NCBI RefSeq assembly: GCF_000230975.2
Contig: NC_021172.1
Location: forward strand, 3,658,001 to 3,722,000
DNA length: 64,000 nt
DNA from: Hyphomicrobium denitrificans 1NES1
Lineage (GTDB): Bacteria > Pseudomonadota > Alphaproteobacteria > Rhizobiales > Hyphomicrobiaceae
Direction of reading: 5' to 3'
Within the stretch, counting starts at the first letter, position 1. Every line of letters starts with the position of its first letter. This document shows, in pieces, positions 44,188-54,513 of this stretch. Position numbers and translations under genes: made by a program. The notes beneath the pieces are model-generated. The model was not told the origin of the DNA, ran no database searches, and saw only the letters and a list, made by a program, of their open reading frames with translations.

Positions 44188-45177
44188 ATGAACTATGCCA
44201 GGACTGCGCTTCTTCTGGCTGTGCTTACCGCGATTTTCGTGGCGCTTGGCGCTGCGGTCGGAGGTAAGTCCGGCCTCGTCGTCGCGTTCTTCGCGGCGAT
44301 GGTTATGAACGCGTTCAGCCTTTGGAAGTCTGACACGGCCGTATTGCACATGTTCAATGCACAGGAGGTCGACGGCAGAACCGCGCCCGAATTTGTGCAA
44401 CTGGTTCGCGATCTCGCTAAGCGGGCGGCGCTGCCAATGCCGCGGGTCTACGTCATGAACAATCCGCAGCCCAATGCATTTGCGACGGGGCGCAATCCGT
44501 CGAATGCCGCAGTCTGTGCGTCGACAGGGCTGCTTGAGACCCTGAACAGGGGCGAGCTTGCGGGCGTGATGGCGCACGAGCTTTCGCACATTAAAAATCG
44601 TGACACGCTGACAATGGCCGTCGCGGCCACGATCGGCGGCGCGGTTTCGATGTTCGCGCAATATTTGCAATTCGGGATGCTGTTCGGGGGCGGCCGTAGC
44701 GATGATCGCGGCGGTCTTGGCATTCTCGGTACCCTTGCCGCCATTATCATCGCACCGATGGCGGCAGGGCTCGTGCAGATGGCGATCAGCCGATCGCGCG
44801 AATATCAGGCCGATCGCATGGGCGCGATGATTTGCGGTAATCCGCTTTGGCTCGCATCGGCGCTCAGGAAGATCGACAGGTCGGCGCGGCGAATTGAAAA
44901 CCCCGAGGCGGAATCCGTTCCGGCCGCCGCGCACATGTTCATCATCAATCCGCTCAACGGGCACGGTGTCGATAACCTTTTCTCGACACATCCCAACGTT
45001 GAGAACCGTATCGCTGCGCTCGAAGCATTGGCGCGTGAGATGGGTGTAACGGCAGGTACGCGCGGCGAGGCAGAATCCTCAGATTGGGATGCGATGCCCG
45101 ATTCTTCGGACGACAGCCGCGGCGAGGTCTGGATCGGCGGCCAAAGATACACGAAACCTCCGAGCCCTTGGGGGTGA
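44188..45177 (+). CDS. htpX: M48 family membrane metalloprotease HtpX
   Basis: 329 residues from the second of two close ATGs (44182/44188). Two N-terminal membrane helices ([20 protein letters not shown] and [17 protein letters not shown]), then the zinc motif [18 protein letters not shown] (His-Glu-x-x-His, about residue 130), two more helices, and the third zinc ligand Glu in [13 protein letters not shown]. It degrades damaged inner-membrane proteins together with FtsH. rsmB follows after 13 bases, so the two are probably one operon. Confidence 0.94.
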   Translation: MNYARTALLLAVLTAIFVALGAAVGGKSGLVVAFFAAMVMNAFSLWKSDTAVLHMFNAQEVDGRTAPEFVQLVRDLAKRAALPMPRVYVMNNPQPNAFATGRNPSNAAVCASTGLLETLNRGELAGVMAHELSHIKNRDTLTMAVAATIGGAVSMFAQYLQFGMLFGGGRSDDRGGLGILGTLAAIIIAPMAAGLVQMAISRSREYQADRMGAMICGNPLWLASALRKIDRSARRIENPEAESVPAAAHMFIINPLNGHGVDNLFSTHPNVENRIAALEALAREMGVTAGTRGEAESSDWDAMPDSSDDSRGEVWIGGQRYTKPPSPWG

Positions 45178-45190
45178 CGTGTCGAAAGCA

Positions 45191-46579
45191 ATGACTAACA
45201 ACCGGCGCGCCAGGGGTGCGCCGATGCATGATGCTCGCACCCGACTCAAATCATCTGCTTCACGAGCGGGTAGCGATGGATTGCCGGCGCGTGACGTTGC
45301 CGTTTCGGCGCTGTTTTCCGTGCTTATTGAAAAGCGCCCGTTCGACGATGTCTTTGCAAAGGCCACGGCGACACGGGCGCTCGCGGCGCGCGATCGCGCT
45401 TTTGCGCGGCTGATCGCGACGACAGTTCTGCGCAACCGCGGTTCGCTGCAGGCGGTGCTCAAAACGTACCTTGAGAAGCCCTTGCCCGAGCATCTCGGCC
45501 GGCTTGAACAGATCCTTCTCGCGGCTGCTGCGCAATTGCTGCTCCTTCAAACGCCTCCGCATGCCGCCATTTCACTCGCGGTCGATCAGTGCCGGGCCGA
45601 TCGCAATGGGCGGCGCTTCGGCAATCTCGTCAACGCGGTGCTCCGGCGGTTGAGCGAAAGCGGCAGCGGGCGTCTCGCTTCCCTCGACAATATTATGCTG
45701 ACGTTTCCGGATTGGCTGCTTGACAGGTGGAGTCGGACTTATGGAGTTGCCGAGGCGCGGCAGATCGCGCGCGCTTCGCTCTCCGAGCCGCCGCTCGACA
45801 TCACTGTCAAATCCGACGCGGAGGAGTGGGCGTCGCGTCTCAACGGCATCACCTTGCCGACGGGGTCTGTGCGCTGCTCACATGTCGGACGCATCGAAGA
45901 TCTCGAGGGTTATGCAGATGGCGCGTGGTGGGTACAGGACGCTGCCGCTGCCTTGCCGGTTAAGCTCCTCGGAGACGTGACCGGGTTGTCCGTGCTCGAT
46001 CTTTGCGCTGCGCCCGGCGGGAAAACGGCGCAGCTTGCGGCGGGTGGCGCGCGCATTCTCGCCGTCGACAAATCGGCGGGACGGTTGGCGCGTCTTCAGG
46101 AAAATCTTCGACGCCTCGGGCTCTCCGCGGACGTTTCGGTAGCAGACGCGCAAAGCTTTACCAGCGAGACGATGTTCGATGTCGTTCTTCTCGATGCGCC
46201 GTGTACCGCGACAGGGACGATCCGCCGTCATCCCGATATCCTTTACTTGAAGCGCTCGGAGGATATTGCCGCACTCGCCGCATTGCAGGCGAAGCTGCTG
46301 CGGCAGGCGGCTCGGCTCGTTAGGCCTGGCGGCACGCTGCTCTACTGCACGTGCTCGCTTGAACCTGAAGAAGGCGAGCATCAGATCGCAGCCTTTCTTA
46401 CCGAGCGCAGTGATTTCCGGCGCCAGCCGATTCAACTCGATGAGACGGTTATTCCACTGCTGTGGCGGACGGCCGATGGCGATCTCAGGACGCTTCCCTC
46501 TTATTTTTCGGAGCTTCCCGAAGGGATTCGTGGACTTGACGGTTTTTACGCGGCGACGCTTGTGAAATCCGATTGTTAA
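45191..46579 (+). CDS. rsmB: 16S rRNA (cytosine-C5) methyltransferase, RsmB/Sun family
   Basis: 462 residues from ATG 45191 (GTG 45179 and ATG 45224 are alternatives). N-terminal NusB-like domain (~30-160; RDVAVSALFSVLIEKRPFDD) and C-terminal methyltransferase with LDLCAAPGGKTAQLAAGG, AVDKSAGRLARLQENLRRLG, the proton-handling Cys in VLLDAPCTATGTIRRHPD and the catalytic Cys in TLLYCTCSLEPEEGEHQI. Target C967 of 16S rRNA in E. coli numbering. Followed by the heparinase-like gene, an order I recall from other Rhizobiales. Confidence 0.93.
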   Translation: MTNNRRARGAPMHDARTRLKSSASRAGSDGLPARDVAVSALFSVLIEKRPFDDVFAKATATRALAARDRAFARLIATTVLRNRGSLQAVLKTYLEKPLPEHLGRLEQILLAAAAQLLLLQTPPHAAISLAVDQCRADRNGRRFGNLVNAVLRRLSESGSGRLASLDNIMLTFPDWLLDRWSRTYGVAEARQIARASLSEPPLDITVKSDAEEWASRLNGITLPTGSVRCSHVGRIEDLEGYADGAWWVQDAAAALPVKLLGDVTGLSVLDLCAAPGGKTAQLAAGGARILAVDKSAGRLARLQENLRRLGLSADVSVADAQSFTSETMFDVVLLDAPCTATGTIRRHPDILYLKRSEDIAALAALQAKLLRQAARLVRPGGTLLYCTCSLEPEEGEHQIAAFLTERSDFRRQPIQLDETVIPLLWRTADGDLRTLPSYFSELPEGIRGLDGFYAATLVKSDC

Positions 46580-46660
46580 CCGATACCTGATCGTCACGCC
46601 TTGTTTTCGCGCCGGTGCAAGGTTAGGTCGAAAGTGACCGTGCACCAGTCAGGGAAACGC

Positions 46661-48373
46661 ATGTCGAGCCTCAACGTCACTGAGCGTTTGAAAATTCGCT
46701 CGCTGTCCGTCGAGCGCCTGCGTCGCCGGGCTCTGACGCGCACGCTTTCTTCCCCAATTTTTCGCTGGCGTTACGCCGGGGCTGGTGCCGACCAAATTCT
46801 TATTGTGCCGCAAGAGCTGCGCGCTGCCGATCCGAGTTTCTGGAGCGAGGTCGCGCATGGCCACTTCGGCCTTGCGTCACAAATCGCGGATCTCAAGGGT
46901 GCTTCGCCGTTTCGTGTCGAGCCCCCGAGCCTTGCCTGGGCGCGCGAGCTTCATGGTTTCGGCTGGCTTCGCCACCTCGCGGCAACGGAAGAAGAGGAAG
47001 CCGCCGCTGCGGCGCGTGATCTGGTTCTCGATTGGATCGCGCTGCGGCGTACCCCGAGCGGCATCGCATACGAACCGGAAATCGTCGGCCGCCGGCTCAT
47101 TTCCTGGATCGCACAGGCGGGCATGCTGCTCGAAAGTCTCGATGCGCGGTCGTACTCGGCAGTCATGTCGAGCATCGGTCAGCAGATCGTCACGTTGAAG
47201 GCGACGTGGCGCAATGCGCCGGACGGGATTCCACGACTGGTCTGTCTGATCGCGCTCGTCCTATCCGATCTCGCCGTCTCGGGTCACGACCGGCAGCTCA
47301 AGGACGCACAGGATGCGCTCATCGAGGAATTGAGCCGGCAAATCCTTGATGATGGCGGGCACGTGAGCCGCAGCGCCAGCGTCTTGGCCGACCTGATCCT
47401 CGATTTGCTTCCGCTCGGCCAATGCTTCCATTCGCGGGGTCGCCAGCCGCCCGAAGAGATCAGCGCCTCGGTCAAGAAATCGCTGGGCTTCCTGCGATTC
47501 ATGCGTCTCGGCGACGGTATGCTGGCGCGTTTCAACGGCGTCAGCACCGGTTCGCCGGCAACGGTTGCGACCGTTCTTGGGTACTCTAGCGGCGATCTCG
47601 AAATGCCCTCTGCCGCTCGCGCCTCCGGTTACGTCCGTCTGGAGCGCGGCGATACGACGATCGTCGCTGACATCGGCGTGCCGCCGCCGCTCGAAATGGC
47701 GACCGAGGCCCAGGCGGGCGCGCTCTCTTTCGAAATGTCGTCGCGGCAATATCTCGTTCTGGCGAATGGTGGATTTCCGGGGCCAGCCGATCAAAGCTGG
47801 GTTTCTGCCGCGCGTGCTACCGCAAGCCATAACACGCTCGTTCTCGCTGAAGCATCGTCGTCGCGGCTCGTGCGGCATCCGCAGTTGGAGGCGATGATCG
47901 GAGGGCTGCCGATCAGAGGTCCTGATAACATCTTCTCGGAATATGGCGACGAGAATGGCCAGGCTGTCCTCAATGCCAATCACGACGGCTATCTGAAGCG
48001 CTTCGGGCTGATCCATTCCCGTCGCCTTTCTCTATCTGCTGTCGGCGACACGCTCGAAGGCGTTGATGCGCTGAGGCCGCCCAAGGGCCAGCTTCGGCTT
48101 AAGACTGATTTACCCTATGCGATCCATTTCCATCTGCATCCGGATTGCCGTTGCACGCTCGGCGACCGGACCGTCTGCCGTGTGAAGCTGCCGGACGGGC
48201 GTTTCTGGATTTTCAGTGCCAAGGATGTGTCGCTGTCGATCGAGGAAAGCATTTTTTACGTCGATAGCGCTGGGCCGAGACCGTCGCTCCAGATCGTGCT
48301 TCGCGGCACGACATTCGGCGAAACGGACGTTCACTGGTCGATGCGGGCCGAGTCCTCGGATATACTCAGTTAA
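46661..48373 (+). CDS. heparinase II/III-like protein
   Basis: 570 residues from ATG 46661. An all-alpha N-terminal domain (~60-300; WARELHGFGWLRHLAATEEE, RLISWIAQAGMLLESLDARS) and a beta-sandwich C-terminal domain containing RATASHNTLVLAEASSSRLV, which holds the His/Asn region typical of the family, and NANHDGYLKRFGLIHSRRLS. No signal peptide is seen, unlike classical secreted heparinases. Its substrate in alphaproteobacteria is unknown; envelope glycan processing is plausible. It lies between rsmB and purH in the same direction. Confidence 0.85.
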   Translation: MSSLNVTERLKIRSLSVERLRRRALTRTLSSPIFRWRYAGAGADQILIVPQELRAADPSFWSEVAHGHFGLASQIADLKGASPFRVEPPSLAWARELHGFGWLRHLAATEEEEAAAAARDLVLDWIALRRTPSGIAYEPEIVGRRLISWIAQAGMLLESLDARSYSAVMSSIGQQIVTLKATWRNAPDGIPRLVCLIALVLSDLAVSGHDRQLKDAQDALIEELSRQILDDGGHVSRSASVLADLILDLLPLGQCFHSRGRQPPEEISASVKKSLGFLRFMRLGDGMLARFNGVSTGSPATVATVLGYSSGDLEMPSAARASGYVRLERGDTTIVADIGVPPPLEMATEAQAGALSFEMSSRQYLVLANGGFPGPADQSWVSAARATASHNTLVLAEASSSRLVRHPQLEAMIGGLPIRGPDNIFSEYGDENGQAVLNANHDGYLKRFGLIHSRRLSLSAVGDTLEGVDALRPPKGQLRLKTDLPYAIHFHLHPDCRCTLGDRTVCRVKLPDGRFWIFSAKDVSLSIEESIFYVDSAGPRPSLQIVLRGTTFGETDVHWSMRAESSDILS

Positions 48374-48477
48374 GCGTCCGCTCTGTTAACGCGGCACAAT
48401 CGCGCGTTTCTCCGCGGGTAGGATGGTCTTGCCGGTAAGAGCATGATAACCGCCTTTCGCAACCATGCGGGGTGACT

Positions 48478-50061
48478 ATGGCCGATCCGAAAATACGACG
48501 TGCGCTGCTCTCGGTTTCCGACAAGTCCGGGCTTCTTCCCTTTGCCAGTGCATTGGCCGAGCGCGGCGTGGAGATCATTTCAACCGGCGGTACGGCGGCG
48601 GCTCTCAAGTCTGCCGGACTTAAGGTGATCGATGTTTCGGAATTGACCGGCTTTCCCGAAATGATGGATGGCCGGGTGAAGACGCTGCATCCGCGCGTCC
48701 ACGGCGGTCTTCTCGGCATTCGCGGCAACCCGGACCATGAAAAATCTGCGAGCGATCATGGCATCGTGCCGATCGATCTTCTTGTCGTGAATCTCTATCC
48801 GTTCGAGGCGACGGTCGCGAAGGGCGCCTGCTACGAAGATTGCGTTGAAAATATCGACGTGGGCGGTCCTGCGATGATTCGCGCCGCTGCGAAAAATCAT
48901 GAAAGTGTCGCGGTCATCGTCGAGACCGAAGACTATGCGCGGCTGCTTTCAGAGCTTTCCGAACACGGCGGCGCGACGACGTTGGCATTTCGCAAGGAGC
49001 TCGCGGCCAAAGCATTTGCGCGTTCGGCGGCCTACGATGCGGCGATCGGCAATTGGTTTGCGGGCGTCCTCGAAACTCCCGCGCCGGAGTGGCGCGCATT
49101 CGGCGGCAAGCTCACGCAATCTCTCCGCTATGGAGAGAACGCGCATCAGTCGGCGGCGCTTTATGTTTCAGATCGCCGCCGTGCCGGTGTCGCGACGTCA
49201 CGGCAACTGCAGGGCAAGGAACTCTCTTACAACAACATCAACGATACGGATGCGGCTTTCGAGCTGGTGTCGGAGTTCGATGCGAAGTCTCCGGCGGTCG
49301 CGATCATAAAGCATTCCAATCCGTGCGGCGTGGCGATCGGCGGTTCGCTCAAGGATGCTTATTTGAAGGCGCTTGCGTCGGATTCCGTTAGCGCGTTTGG
49401 CGGCATCGTGGCGCTCAACCAGCCGATCGACAAAAATGCGGCCGAAGAGATCACGAAAATCTTCACCGAGGTCGTCATCGCGCCTGATGCGGCTGAGGAT
49501 GCGAAAGCTGTTTTTGCGGCTAAGAAAAATCTGCGGCTGTTGCTGACGGGCGGGCTTGCCGATTCCCGCGCGGCGGGCTTGCTGGTCAAATCGGTTGCGG
49601 GTGGGTTCCTCGTGCAAACGCGCGATGACAAGAATTCCGATGATCTTGATCTGAAGGTCGTTACGAAGCGCGCGCCTTCGCCCGCTGAGCTCGCTGATTT
49701 GAAATTCGCGTTCAAGGTCGCAAAACACGTCAAGTCGAACGCCATTGTTTACGCGAAAGGCGGCGCAACGGTCGGCGTCGGGGCTGGTCAAATGAGCCGA
49801 GTCGACTCGGCGCGCATTGCAGCCTGGAAGGCGGCGGAAGCTGCGAAGGCGCAAGGCTTAGACGCGCCGCTGACGGTCGGTTCGGTCGTCGCCTCCGATG
49901 CCTTCTTCCCCTTCGCCGATGGCTTGATCACGGCGGCGGAGGCGGGCGTGACGGCGGTCATCCAGCCCGGTGGGTCGATGCGCGACGACGAGGTGATCAA
50001 GGCTGCCGATGAGCGTGGTCTGGCGATGGTCTTCACCGGAGTCCGCCACTTCCGGCATTGA
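48478..50061 (+). CDS. purH: bifunctional AICAR formyltransferase/IMP cyclohydrolase
   Basis: 527 residues from ATG 48478 (a GTG two codons upstream is less likely). It performs the last two steps of purine synthesis. The N-terminal cyclohydrolase has [20 protein letters not shown] and [18 protein letters not shown]. The C-terminal transformylase has [19 protein letters not shown], the catalytic [36 protein letters not shown] and [19 protein letters not shown]. It ends 70 bases before a strong GC-rich hairpin. Confidence 0.96.
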   Translation: MADPKIRRALLSVSDKSGLLPFASALAERGVEIISTGGTAAALKSAGLKVIDVSELTGFPEMMDGRVKTLHPRVHGGLLGIRGNPDHEKSASDHGIVPIDLLVVNLYPFEATVAKGACYEDCVENIDVGGPAMIRAAAKNHESVAVIVETEDYARLLSELSEHGGATTLAFRKELAAKAFARSAAYDAAIGNWFAGVLETPAPEWRAFGGKLTQSLRYGENAHQSAALYVSDRRRAGVATSRQLQGKELSYNNINDTDAAFELVSEFDAKSPAVAIIKHSNPCGVAIGGSLKDAYLKALASDSVSAFGGIVALNQPIDKNAAEEITKIFTEVVIAPDAAEDAKAVFAAKKNLRLLLTGGLADSRAAGLLVKSVAGGFLVQTRDDKNSDDLDLKVVTKRAPSPAELADLKFAFKVAKHVKSNAIVYAKGGATVGVGAGQMSRVDSARIAAWKAAEAAKAQGLDAPLTVGSVVASDAFFPFADGLITAAEAGVTAVIQPGGSMRDDEVIKAADERGLAMVFTGVRHFRH

Positions 50062-50132
50062 CGCTGGCTCACTCGGCTATACCAAGCAAGTGCCGCAAAA
50101 TCATTGAGCGTTGCTTGGCCGCCCACCCCTGA

Positions 50133-50157
50133 CCCCTCCCCGCGAAGGGGGGAGGGG
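50133..50157. terminator. GC-rich hairpin between purH and the convergent MFS gene
   Basis: CCCCTCCCC (50133-50141) pairs with GGGGAGGGG (50149-50157) around a short GCGAA-containing loop. The stem is very strong, with no long T tract. Similar CCCTCCCCGCGAAGGGG units recur as small intergenic repeats in many alphaproteobacteria. Likely a two-way transcription barrier between convergent genes. Confidence 0.6.
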
Positions 50158-50174
50158 AATTTGTGGTTGCTGCG

Positions 50175-51638
50175 CTATTTCGCGTGCTCCTTAGTCCTGA
50201 CGAACAGCATCAGGACGACGCCGATCAGCAGGAACGCGAGAACGGCCGACATGCCGATGCGCTGGCTGCCGGTTTCCTGCGTGAGAAATGCGACGGCGAA
50301 GGGTGCGAGGAAGGCTGTCACCTTTCCGGAGAAGGCGAAGAGGCCGAAGTATTGCGTCATCTTCTCGGCTGGTGCGAGGCGGGCGAGAAGCGAGCGGCTG
50401 GCGGCCTGTACGGGTGCCGCGACGAGGCCGACAAGAATGGCGAATGCGAGGAAGACTTGCTCGCCCGTCGAGGAGAACGGCTTCGAGCCCACCATTTTTT
50501 CGGCGACCTCGATCGTAAACAGTACGTGCGTTTTGTCGACTGAGAGAATTCCTATTGCTCCTGCGACGAGGGCCAGTAGCGCGCAAATGATCACGGTTTT
50601 TGGGCCGAGCCGGTCATCGAAACGGCCACCGATCAGCGCGCCGAACGCACCGACCAGCGTCAAGATGATTCCGAAGATGCCAAGCTCCAGCGGTCCCCAA
50701 CCGAAGACTGACGCGCCGTAGATACCGCCGAACGCAAAGATCGCCGTCAGGCCATCGGTAAAGATCATGCGTGCGATGAGGAAGATCATCAGGCTCGGCA
50801 TCGACGGCAGCGACTTGACGGTGTGCCAAAGTTCGGCCGCAGCTGAGCGCTGCGGTTGTGCTGAACCGTTCGCCGCTCTCCGGTCCGGAACGAACAGGAA
50901 GAACGGAATGATGAAGATCGCGAACCAGACGGCTGCGAACGGTCCGGTGATGCGGTCGCTTTGATGCGAGGCGCTATCGAGGGTCAACAGCGGATCGAGG
51001 CCGAGGAGCGTTTTCGTCTCGCCCGGCATCGGCACCAGGAAGCCCGCGACGAGAGCCAAGCTCACCAGGCCGCCGAAATAGCCGACGGCCCAGCCCGTCC
51101 CAGACAGGCGTCCGAGTTCGCCCTTCGGCACGAGGCCGGTCATGATCGCGTTAGAAAAGACGGCCATCAGCTCGGCCGCTAACGTCGCCGCGACGAAGCC
51201 TGCGAGCACCAACAGGATAGTCATCAAGGGCGCGCCGGGCGTTCCGAGCCAGAGCGCACTCAAGCCTGCGAGAAAGACGAGCGAGAGTGCGGCCATCCAT
51301 GGTTTGCGTGCGCCACGACCGTCTGCCGCGGCACCGAGGAAGGGGCTCAAAACGGCGATCAGAAGACCGGCGACCGAGGCGGCGTAGCCCCAGAGCGCCT
51401 GTCCGCAGGCTGCCTTCTCGCTGCCTTCCGCGATCAGCGTGCCGCAGACCGGATTCTGAACGATGGCGTTGGCAAAATAGGGGGCGAAAAGGAATGTCTG
51501 CACGAGGGTGTAGTGTGGCTGCGTCGCCCAGTCGAACAGCATCCATGAAACGAGCGCGCGTGCCGGTGCGCGTCTTATCGGGAGACCTGCCGCCAGTGCT
51601 CCGCTCGCGGCGGCGCCGCCGAGATCGACTGTCGCCAT
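50175..51638 (-). CDS. MFS transporter, UMF1/Atg22-like family
   Basis: 487 residues with about twelve membrane helices. The start (VSWMLFDWATQPHYTLVQTF) is the signature of the UMF1 family, whose members have the Asp-Trp-Ala segment in helix 1 and are related to yeast Atg22. Further family features are AVLSPFLGAAADGRGARKPW and FDDRLGPKTVIICALLALVA. Substrate unknown; amino-acid or small-molecule export is typical of characterised relatives. Monocistronic, convergent with purH. Confidence 0.88.
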   Translation of the reverse strand: MATVDLGGAAASGALAAGLPIRRAPARALVSWMLFDWATQPHYTLVQTFLFAPYFANAIVQNPVCGTLIAEGSEKAACGQALWGYAASVAGLLIAVLSPFLGAAADGRGARKPWMAALSLVFLAGLSALWLGTPGAPLMTILLVLAGFVAATLAAELMAVFSNAIMTGLVPKGELGRLSGTGWAVGYFGGLVSLALVAGFLVPMPGETKTLLGLDPLLTLDSASHQSDRITGPFAAVWFAIFIIPFFLFVPDRRAANGSAQPQRSAAAELWHTVKSLPSMPSLMIFLIARMIFTDGLTAIFAFGGIYGASVFGWGPLELGIFGIILTLVGAFGALIGGRFDDRLGPKTVIICALLALVAGAIGILSVDKTHVLFTIEVAEKMVGSKPFSSTGEQVFLAFAILVGLVAAPVQAASRSLLARLAPAEKMTQYFGLFAFSGKVTAFLAPFAVAFLTQETGSQRIGMSAVLAFLLIGVVLMLFVRTKEHAK

Positions 51639-51701
51639 GCTTTTCCCCTTTATCGGTGCTGCAGCGCGCGTGCCCGCGAGCGCCTCAGCACATTTCGGTC
51701 G

Positions 51702-52352
51702 TTAGTTTCGTAGAACGATCAGGTGGTCTGGAAGCTCGTTCGGGTCGATTGATCCAGGCGGGAAGTGCTCGGAAAGATGTGCGCCGATCCGTTCTATCGC
51801 GCGAACAAAGCCATCCAGTGCCCTGCCGGCGCCGATCTCGCTCGTGAATTCATCGACAATCGATTGCCATGTTCCTTTTGGAACGCGCGTATCGATGCCG
51901 CTGTCGGCGATGATCTCGACGCGTTGTTCGGCGACGGAGACAAAGATCAGGACGCCCGTGCGGCCGGTCGTCGTGTGCAGGTTTTGGGCGAGGAACTGCT
52001 CGGCGGCGCGACGCCTGGTATTGGCATTCAGGATCGAACGCGGGACGAGCGCCATTCGTACCTTCGGATGCCAGGTGAGAAAGAACAGCGCCAGAAAAAC
52101 GATCAGTTGAATGAGAAAGATAATCTGCACCTTCATCCAGGTGAAGTAGATCAGCGGCCAGGGGACGATCAGCGCCAAGAGTGCCGCCCACATAAGCGGG
52201 ATATGCTGATAGCGGCTGCTCTGATCCGCGACCACGGCAACGATCTCGCCCGACGTTTTCCGCTCGGCCTTTGTGATCGCCTCAGAGATCAGCTCAGCGT
52301 CCTTGCTGCTGATGAAGCTCATAGCTCGCAACCGTTCTGTTTGTTTCGTCAT
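51702..52352 (-). CDS. TPM domain membrane protein
   Basis: 216 residues from ATG 52352; the frame extends upstream only as a shadow of the Gly-rich neighbour. TPM domain: AELISEAITKAERKTSGEIV at the start and LHTTTGRTGVLIFVSVAEQR with VEIIADSGIDTRVPKGTWQS further on. Two membrane helices lie between (MWAALLALIVPWPLIYF, IIFLIQLIVFLALFFLTW). TPM proteins occur with LemA and in photosystem II repair in plants; the bacterial role is undefined. Third gene of the lemA unit. Confidence 0.85.
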   Translation of the reverse strand: MTKQTERLRAMSFISSKDAELISEAITKAERKTSGEIVAVVADQSSRYQHIPLMWAALLALIVPWPLIYFTWMKVQIIFLIQLIVFLALFFLTWHPKVRMALVPRSILNANTRRRAAEQFLAQNLHTTTGRTGVLIFVSVAEQRVEIIADSGIDTRVPKGTWQSIVDEFTSEIGAGRALDGFVRAIERIGAHLSEHFPPGSIDPNELPDHLIVLRN

Positions 52353-52357
52353 TAGCG

Positions 52358-53194
52358 CTACCAGCTTCCCGAAGCACCGCCGCCGCCAAAACTGCCGCCG
52401 CCACCGGACCAGCCCCCACCTCCTCCGCCACCGGACCAGCCGCCGCCCCAGCTGCCGGAGCCGCCTGGGATGATGATGATACCGCCGCGTCGTCGTGGTC
52501 CACCCGGCACGCCCGTCTGCATGGATCTGGCGTTGTTGTAGGAGACCCACAGAATGAATGCGACGAACAGCAGGAAGACGAGCAACTGAAACATCTCTGC
52601 CGAATCGCCCTGGGGCGGCTGACCGCCTTGCGCCCGGCGCCTGACCTCTTCGGGATCGCCCAGAACGACCGTCTTGATGTCGCGTACGGCATCCTTGATG
52701 CCGCCTGCATAGTCGCCGCGCCGGAACTTCGGCAGGATCGCATTCTGGATGATGAGCGCCGACATCGTGTCGGTCATGTACGGTTCGAGACGGCGGCCGA
52801 CCTCAATGCGCACCTTGCGGTCGTTCGGCGCGACGATGAGCAGGATGCCGTTATCCTTGCCCTTCTGGCCGATGCCCCATTTGCGCGCGAGGCCGATGCC
52901 GTAGTCCTCGATCGCGTAGCCATCGAGCGATTTGACCGTGACGACGGCGATCTGGTCGGTCGAAGTCTGCTCGAGTTCGGCGAGGGCGCGTTCGATGTCC
53001 ACCTTCTCCTCCGGCGAGAGAAGTCCGGCCTGATCGGTGATGCGGCCGGCAAGCTCAGGATAGTTCGGAGCTGCGTAAACCGGGGCGATGAAAAATGCAC
53101 ACGCCGCCAGCAGGCTGAGCAGCGCGAGACGCACGCCCGCCCAGGGCTCGCGACGTGGCATCAAGGACCGAGCGGCGATTGCTGCGCCAGTCAT
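52358..53194 (-). CDS. YgcG-type TPM domain protein with Gly-rich tail
   Basis: 278 residues from ATG 53194. Signal-anchor LALLSLLAACAFFIAPVYAA, then a periplasmic TPM domain (GRITDQAGLLSPEEKVDIER, IAVVTVKSLDGYAIEDYGIG, NGILLIVAPNDRKVRIEVGR), one membrane helix (FQLLVFLLFVAFILWVSY) and a C-terminal tail made of Gly, Ser and Trp (for example SGGGGSFGGGGASGSW). The layout is the classical one of YgcG. It is five bases upstream of the second TPM gene and follows lemA. Confidence 0.9.
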   Translation of the reverse strand: MTGAAIAARSLMPRREPWAGVRLALLSLLAACAFFIAPVYAAPNYPELAGRITDQAGLLSPEEKVDIERALAELEQTSTDQIAVVTVKSLDGYAIEDYGIGLARKWGIGQKGKDNGILLIVAPNDRKVRIEVGRRLEPYMTDTMSALIIQNAILPKFRRGDYAGGIKDAVRDIKTVVLGDPEEVRRRAQGGQPPQGDSAEMFQLLVFLLFVAFILWVSYNNARSMQTGVPGGPRRRGGIIIIPGGSGSWGGGWSGGGGGGGWSGGGGSFGGGGASGSW

Positions 53195-53228
53195 CGGGCG
53201 GATTCCGTCAAGTTTGAAACCGTCGCCG

Positions 53229-53849
53229 TTACGGTTTGCTGAAATCGACCTTCGGCACCTTCTGTTCCTCGGCGGTAATATCGAACGTCGCCATTTCCTT
53301 GGCCGAGGGATAAAGAGCGGTTTTCCAGAGGCGTCCGGGGAACGTGGTGATCTCCGTATTGTAGGCGCGGACGGCATCGATGTAGTCGCGGCGCGCGATG
53401 GCGATGCGGTTCTCGGTGCCCGCGAGTTCGCTCTGGAGCGCCAGGAAGTTCTGCCCCGACTTGATGTCGGGGTAGCGTTCGACGACGGCCATCAGCCGGC
53501 CGAGCGCACCGCCGAGCGTCGATTGCGCATCCTGAAATTTCTTCATGGCTTCGGGATTAGTCAGGATGTCGGGCGGGATCTGAACGTTCGTCGCTTGCTT
53601 GCGTGCTTCGGTGACTTCAGTGAGCACCGACTTCTCCTGGTCGGCGAAGCCCTTCACAGACTCGACGAGATTCGGGATAAGATCGCTACGCCGCTTGTAT
53701 TGGTTGAGCACCTCACTCCAGGCCGCTTTTGCCTGCTGCTCATATGTTGGAATCGTATTGATGCCGCAGCCCGCCATTGCAAGCGCAGCTCCGAGGATCG
53801 CGAGAAACGCGAGCGGCCGTACGACGAACATTCTGGTGATGGCAGTCAT
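53229..53849 (-). CDS. LemA family protein
   Basis: 206 residues. N-terminal lipoprotein-like signal (LAFLAILGAALAMAGCGINT; Cys in AGCG suits a lipobox) followed by the LemA helical bundle: AWSEVLNQYKRRSDLIPNLV, ESVKGFADQEKSVLTEVTEA, RYPDIKSGQNFLALQSELAG, and TENRIAIARRDYIDAVRAYN. LemA proteins are envelope-bound and usually encoded with TPM genes as here. Function still unclear. Confidence 0.92.
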   Translation of the reverse strand: MTAITRMFVVRPLAFLAILGAALAMAGCGINTIPTYEQQAKAAWSEVLNQYKRRSDLIPNLVESVKGFADQEKSVLTEVTEARKQATNVQIPPDILTNPEAMKKFQDAQSTLGGALGRLMAVVERYPDIKSGQNFLALQSELAGTENRIAIARRDYIDAVRAYNTEITTFPGRLWKTALYPSAKEMATFDITAEEQKVPKVDFSKP

Positions 53850-54513
53850 GGCGCGGATCGTCCCTGTTCTGGCGCCTCATAGGCGCACACGCAGTGAGCT
53901 TCGCAAGGCCGTTACGGCCCGCTCCTTTCCTATGAGCTTCCATTACCGCGTTCAAGTGACGGAACGGAGAAGCAACCGTCTCTACAACGATTAATGCGCT
54001 TGGCAATTGTTTTACCACGCGTGCGTCCGGCGGGCTTGGTCGTCTTTTCGCATCCGCCTGTCGTCGGCGCAACGCGCGAACAGCTCTGATCCGCCCGGCG
54101 GATATGCTTGGGTTCGTTCGCCCCGGCGCGGCCGATCGCTGATGAAGCGGCGCAGCCATTTACGACAAAGGCCGCATTCCAGTGCGGCCTTTTCAATTCC
54201 AGCTGGGTTCGCGCTAGGTCGGCAGATTTTTATTCGCAGGCTGATGAATTGGGAATAGCTGCTTCCAACGCGATAGCGATACATCGACGTGTATCGGGAA
54301 GGCCATAGCAAATAAGGGAACGCTGAATACCATGGCCACCATAATCATACATGCGAGTGTCGCCTGCATGACTTGAATGATGTGCTTCAATCGAATGCAC
54401 CCTTCTTTGACATTGCGAGTGCATTATGGCGATTGAGTATGGCGCCAGGTTGGCGCCTCTGCGGCGCAGAAAAGGAAGTGCGGCGAGCGGAACGTCGCCG
54501 CACTCGGAATAGC
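53850..54513. other. 660-base intergenic with one terminator
   Basis: No supported gene. The lemA promoter should lie in the first ~150 bases. A strong hairpin with T tract lies at 54167-54195 (listed separately). The rest shows nothing I can name. Confidence 0.5.
54167..54195 (+). terminator. Rho-independent terminator-like hairpin
   Basis: AAAGGCCGCA (54167-54176) and TGCGGCCTTT (54183-54192) form a perfect 10-bp stem with a six-base loop; T residues follow on the plus strand and A residues precede it, so it could work in both directions. No gene is recognised just upstream on the plus strand. Confidence 0.75.

Noticed and set aside
52353..52550. N-terminal extension of the TPM gene (Arg/His/Trp-rich)
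   Set aside because: It is the Gly-rich tail of the neighbouring YgcG-like gene read in another frame.
53000..53882. Plus-strand frame of 264 residues opposite lemA
   Set aside because: Antisense shadow; lemA on the minus strand has full family motifs.
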